A stretch of DNA of 64,000 bases from positions 124,001-188,000 of the forward strand of contig URGV01000001.1 of the NCBI GenBank assembly GCA_900547455.1, in the 5' to 3' direction. The notes beneath the pieces were generated by a model that saw only the letters and a list, made by a program, of their open reading frames with translations, was not told the DNA's origin and ran no database searches. Below are positions 60,995-64,000 of the stretch, piece by piece (within the stretch, counting starts at the first letter, position 1; the number at the start of each line of letters is the position of its first letter). The position numbers were made by a program, and so were the translations under genes. Source of the stretch: an uncultured Oscillospiraceae bacterium (GTDB taxonomy: Bacteria > Bacillota > Clostridia > Oscillospirales > Ruminococcaceae).

Positions 60995-63127
60995 ATGCAG
61001 CAAACTATTCTGGAATATTTAAAGGAACAGTTTCATCTGAGTTTTACACAGCAGCAGCTTCAGGCCATCGAGACCATCGACGGCCCGGTGCTGCTGCTGG
61101 CCGTTCCCGGAGCGGGCAAGACGACGGTGATGGTCAGCCGGATTGCCAGCATGATCTATGAGCACGGCATTGCGCCGTCCTCGATTTTGACCATCACCTT
61201 CTCCAAAGCAGGAGCGCGGGACATGCGGCGGCGCTATGAAGGATTATTTGGTCAGCTGGAAAAGGAGACGCCCCTTTTCTGCACCATCCACTCCTTCTGC
61301 TATCAGGTGGTCGGCAGCTACTGTCAAGCGACCGGAGGCGTTGCTCCCCGGCTGATTGAGGCAAGGGAGCGCAGCGCCGCCCTGCGGGAGATTTATCAGC
61401 GCATCAATCAGGAGTTTTTGTCGGAGGATCTGGAGGAGGAGCTGGTCTCCAACCTGAGCTTTATCAAGAACGCGATGCTGCGGCAGGAGGATGTCGAGCA
61501 GAACGAGAAACAGCCGGCGGAAAAGCGGGTTCTGGAGACCCAGATCAAAAATCTGTGGAGCATCTACAAGGCCTACAGTAACTTTAAGCGGGACAACGGT
61601 TTGATGGATTTTGACGATATGCTCAGCTATACCCTGACCATCCTCAAAAAGTACCCGCAGATTTTGGAATACTATCAGGATCGCTATCCCTATCTCTGTG
61701 TGGACGAGGCGCAGGACACCTCCAAGCTGCAGCACGCGGTGATCGGCCTGCTGGCTCAAAAAAGCCAGAATCTTTTCCTGGTGGGGGACGAGGACCAGAG
61801 CATCTACCGCTTTCGGGGGGCTTGCCCGGAAAACCTGCTGGAATTTCCAAAACAGTATCCAAAGGCAAAGCTGCTGAAGATGGAGGAAAATTTTCGCAGC
61901 ACCGGGGAGATTGTGGAGCACGCCAACCGCTTTATCTCCTTTAACAAGCAGCGCTACCCCAAAAACATGTTTACCCACAACGAGAGGGGAGGGCCAATCG
62001 AGGTAAAAAAACTGCACGATTTTGCCGACCAGTACCATGCGGCGATCGAGGCGTACCTGGCCGAGCCGGACACGACCGCCTTCATCTACCGCAACAACCT
62101 GTCGGCTGTCCCCATCGCGGACATTTTGGACCGCAACGATGTGGATTTTTATATCAAGGAGCACAAGGCAAGGCTGAAAAATAACTATGTCGTTTCGGAC
62201 GTGCTGGCCTTCTTTTCGCTCAGCTTTGACCCGAAGGATTTTGCGGCCTTTTCCCGCATCTTTTACAAGACCTCCTCGTGTCTGAAGCGCAACATGCTCA
62301 GCCGCATTCCGCAGGGTCCGCTGATGGAGGGAGAGAGCTATTTCGACCGGATGGTGACGCTGTGCGACGAAAACCAGAACACCGGAAAAATCCGGTATAT
62401 TTCTATGATGGTCGAGCAGCTGCACAAGATGGAGCCGGTCAAGGCGATGGAGTGCATCCTCTATCAGATCGGATATCTCGGCTATCTGGAATTCACCAGC
62501 GGGGCGGGCTACTCGATGCAGGCGCAAAAGCTTAACATTTTGATGAGCCTTGCCTCCCGGGTGAGCACCGTCGAGCAGTTTCTGGATCGAATCGACGAGC
62601 TGGACGAGATTGTAGTGCAGCACGCCCAGCGCCCGCAGGCACGGCTGACCCTGACCACCGCCCACTCGGCCAAGGGTTTGGAGTTTGATACGGTGGTCCT
62701 GCTTGACTGCATGGACGACATCTTCCCGGCCCATTCGGCGGTAGAAAAGTGGAAGCTGGGCATGGAGGAAGAGATGGAGGAGGAAGCAAGGCTGTTTTAT
62801 GTGGCCTGCACCCGAGCGCGCAAAAGGCTGGTGCTGCCCTACGCCAATTTTTCCGCCAATACACCAGCGGTCCCTTCCCGCTTTCTGTCCCGCCTGATGG
62901 AGCCGGAGCAGAAGGAGGAGCAGACCAAAGCGGATGGTATCCGGCTGTATCCGGGGCTGATGATCGAGCACAAGAATTTCGGCTGCGGCCAGGTGGTGAG
63001 TGTCAACCGAGAAAGGGGAACCTTTACCGCTTTCTTTGGCAAAAACGGGACCCGCACCCTGACCATCCAGATTTTAAAGACGGACACAGTGCGGCCGCTT
63101 GCTTCCCAAAAGGCAGGGAAGCGATAA
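60995..63127 (+). CDS. UvrD/PcrA-like superfamily 1 DNA helicase
   Basis: This roughly 710-residue helicase has Walker A LAVPGAGKTTVM, motif Ia TITFSKAGARDM, motif II VDEAQDTS, motif III GDEDQSIYRFRGA, motif V TLTTAHSAKGLEFDTV and motif VI ACTRARKRLVL. The C-terminal Tudor-like PcrA domain (HKNFGCGQVVSVNRERGTFTAFF) is present. It is close to PcrA in layout but about 20-40 residues shorter, so it may be a RecQ/Rep-side paralogue. The ATG at 60995 has GAGGAGG about 13 bases upstream. Confidence 0.88.
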   Translation: MQQTILEYLKEQFHLSFTQQQLQAIETIDGPVLLLAVPGAGKTTVMVSRIASMIYEHGIAPSSILTITFSKAGARDMRRRYEGLFGQLEKETPLFCTIHSFCYQVVGSYCQATGGVAPRLIEARERSAALREIYQRINQEFLSEDLEEELVSNLSFIKNAMLRQEDVEQNEKQPAEKRVLETQIKNLWSIYKAYSNFKRDNGLMDFDDMLSYTLTILKKYPQILEYYQDRYPYLCVDEAQDTSKLQHAVIGLLAQKSQNLFLVGDEDQSIYRFRGACPENLLEFPKQYPKAKLLKMEENFRSTGEIVEHANRFISFNKQRYPKNMFTHNERGGPIEVKKLHDFADQYHAAIEAYLAEPDTTAFIYRNNLSAVPIADILDRNDVDFYIKEHKARLKNNYVVSDVLAFFSLSFDPKDFAAFSRIFYKTSSCLKRNMLSRIPQGPLMEGESYFDRMVTLCDENQNTGKIRYISMMVEQLHKMEPVKAMECILYQIGYLGYLEFTSGAGYSMQAQKLNILMSLASRVSTVEQFLDRIDELDEIVVQHAQRPQARLTLTTAHSAKGLEFDTVVLLDCMDDIFPAHSAVEKWKLGMEEEMEEEARLFYVACTRARKRLVLPYANFSANTPAVPSRFLSRLMEPEQKEEQTKADGIRLYPGLMIEHKNFGCGQVVSVNRERGTFTAFFGKNGTRTLTIQILKTDTVRPLASQKAGKR

Positions 63128-63128
63128 A

Positions 63129-63161
63129 AAAAGGACGGAAGAATGGTTCTTCCGTCCTTTT
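63129..63161. terminator. Bidirectional terminator after the helicase gene
   Basis: Perfect 15-bp stem (63129-63143 with 63147-63161), 3-base loop, A/T-rich ends; between convergent genes. Confidence 0.88.
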
Positions 63162-63168
63162 GCTCTGT

Positions 63169-63615
63169 TTAGCAGATAATCTTGATCGAGACCGTTTGGT
63201 TGCCGGCGGCCATCTCCACCGCTTCTACGGTGGTGTGGGTCATCCGGTGTGCTTCGATGCGGGAGAGGATGTACTCCCGATATTCGCCGGGAACAAAGCC
63301 CAGACATTCTCCTTTGTCGTTCGTGACGCCGATCTGCTCCTTGTCCAGTCCCATGTAGGGCCGCAGATAAAGCTGCTGGCCCTGCTGCACGACGGGGGAA
63401 GGGGAGGAGAGGGTGAACTTCATCTGATAAAGGCTGTCCTCCTCTTTGGATTTGCTGGGGATTTTTTTGACCAAAATCAGCAGCGCCGCCGCGATGAGAC
63501 AGGCGATGAAGATGGCGACCTCCACGGGGCTCATCTGGGAAAAGGAAAAGTTGTTGTGCAGCAGCACCGGAAAGGCGCCCAAAGCGACCAGCAGGATGGC
63601 AATCAGAATGCGCAT
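63169..63615 (-). CDS. Small membrane-anchored protein, possible HIRAN-like domain
   Basis: This 148-residue protein has two N-terminal hydrophobic segments (about 4-18 and 33-50), then a soluble domain. Its order, LYLRPYMGLDKEQIGVTND...GECLGFVPGEYREYILSRI, resembles HIRAN domains (strand, acidic-Asp region, V-strand, then G-x-x-P and a helix), which usually bind DNA ends. The match is by eye and weak. Good ATG at 63615. It is convergent with the helicase gene; a truncated leftward gene precedes it. Confidence 0.65.
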   Translation of the reverse strand: MRILIAILLVALGAFPVLLHNNFSFSQMSPVEVAIFIACLIAAALLILVKKIPSKSKEEDSLYQMKFTLSSPSPVVQQGQQLYLRPYMGLDKEQIGVTNDKGECLGFVPGEYREYILSRIEAHRMTHTTVEAVEMAAGNQTVSIKIIC

Positions 63616-63645
63616 GATGGAACATCTCCCTTCTAAGATAATTGG

Positions 63646-64000
63646 TTAGGATGCCTGCTGTGTAAATTCGAGGTTGTCAAACGAGTCGGCATCCGCAATT
63701 CCATTGGCAGAGAGGAGATAGCTGACCGAGACCCGGTCGCCTGGCTGGGTGAGGGCAAGTTCCGGGCTGACCGACGCCTGCGCTGTGAACAGGATGTCCT
63801 GCGGGCTTTCCAACAGGAATTTGTAGATGGTGCGCCCGTCGCTGTATTCGCTGGCGATGCGCAGAATCACGCCTTCCACCGTCTCGGTTTCTCCACTGAG
63901 ATTGCTGATGGTGGTCACGCCGTCGCTGACCAGCTTGCTTTCGTAGTCGCGCAGCGCGTCGCTGACCGACTCGCCGGTGCCGACGGTGGAGTAGTTGGTG
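63646..64000 (-). CDS. C-terminal part of an unrecognised protein, cut by window end
   Basis: The minus-strand frame is open from base 63998 to the stop at 63646, so the gene starts beyond the window. The visible roughly 117 residues are beta-strand-rich and polar, with no anchor and no motif I know. Its stop is 30 bases before the start of the next leftward gene, suggesting an operon. Confidence 0.6.
   Translation of the reverse strand, partial: TNYSTVGTGESVSDALRDYESKLVSDGVTTISNLSGETETVEGVILRIASEYSDGRTIYKFLLESPQDILFTAQASVSPELALTQPGDRVSVSYLLSANGIADADSFDNLEFTQQAS

Noticed and set aside
61244..62971. 575-codon minus-strand frame inside the helicase gene
   Set aside because: Antisense shadow; the plus strand has all helicase motifs.

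Overview
The window looks like a contiguous stretch of chromosome from a Gram-positive, anaerobic Clostridia-type bacterium, probably Oscillospiraceae/Ruminococcaceae-like. The evidence is a six-gene Rnf complex in the order C-D-G-E-A-B, a T-box leader on tyrS, the block asp23-nusB-(TsaD-like)-xseA-xseB-ispA-dxs-tlyA-nadK-argR-recN, an Asp23/Gls24 protein and strong AGGAGG-type ribosome binding sites. Base composition is moderately GC-rich in genes and AT-rich between them. I saw no prophage, insertion sequence, CRISPR array or rRNA.

Layout. 1-2.7 kb: a truncated MATE exporter and a cation/proton antiporter, divergent from a LysR regulator. 3.8-6.3 kb: a CNNM/CorC-type membrane protein and an anchored protein of unknown function. 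6.4-9.2 kb: tandem S41-like lipoproteins. 9.3-10.8 kb: a DivIVA-like coiled-coil protein with a candidate programmed -1 frameshift site, translationally coupled to a fumarase beta subunit. 10.9-15.8 kb: a giant alpha-2-macroglobulin-like lipoprotein. 15.9 kb: tRNA-Thr(CGT). 16.2-18.7 kb: a UvrA-like ATPase. 19.2-25.8 kb: apbE, a Gx transporter, then rnfCDGEAB. 26-29.3 kb: aminopeptidase P, an acetyltransferase and two alkylation-repair genes. 29.4-34.3 kb: a leftward pepA-cutC-transglutaminase cluster. 34.3-41.6 kb: a membrane-anchored CbiK, two YitT proteins, a zinc-ribbon membrane protein, an amidase and a BlaR1-like M56 peptidase. 41.6-52.3 kb: the housekeeping operon from asp23 to recN. 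52.3-54 kb: T-box and tyrS. 54-57.5 kb: an XRE regulator, a mosaic secreted protein, fumarase alpha and an amidohydrolase. 57.6-64 kb: an ABC-F protein, an AI-2E-family permease, a UvrD/PcrA-like helicase and two leftward genes, the last truncated by the window end.

Functional links. Rnf couples ferredoxin:NAD+ oxidoreduction to an ion gradient. The ApbE next to it attaches FMN covalently to RnfG and RnfD, whose acceptor-like Thr motifs are visible. The 41.6-52.3 kb operon joins stress response, transcription antitermination, DNA repair, isoprenoid synthesis, NADP supply and arginine control. The two fumarase subunits lie about 45 kb apart.

The most interesting signal is at 10,032-10,094. 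A purine-rich Shine-Dalgarno-like stretch, an in-frame slippery heptamer (GGGAAAA), a 6-nt spacer and a perfect 8-bp stem lie together inside the overlap of two frames. The -1 frame encodes a 64-residue extension that has no start codon of its own and whose stop overlaps the fumarase beta start.
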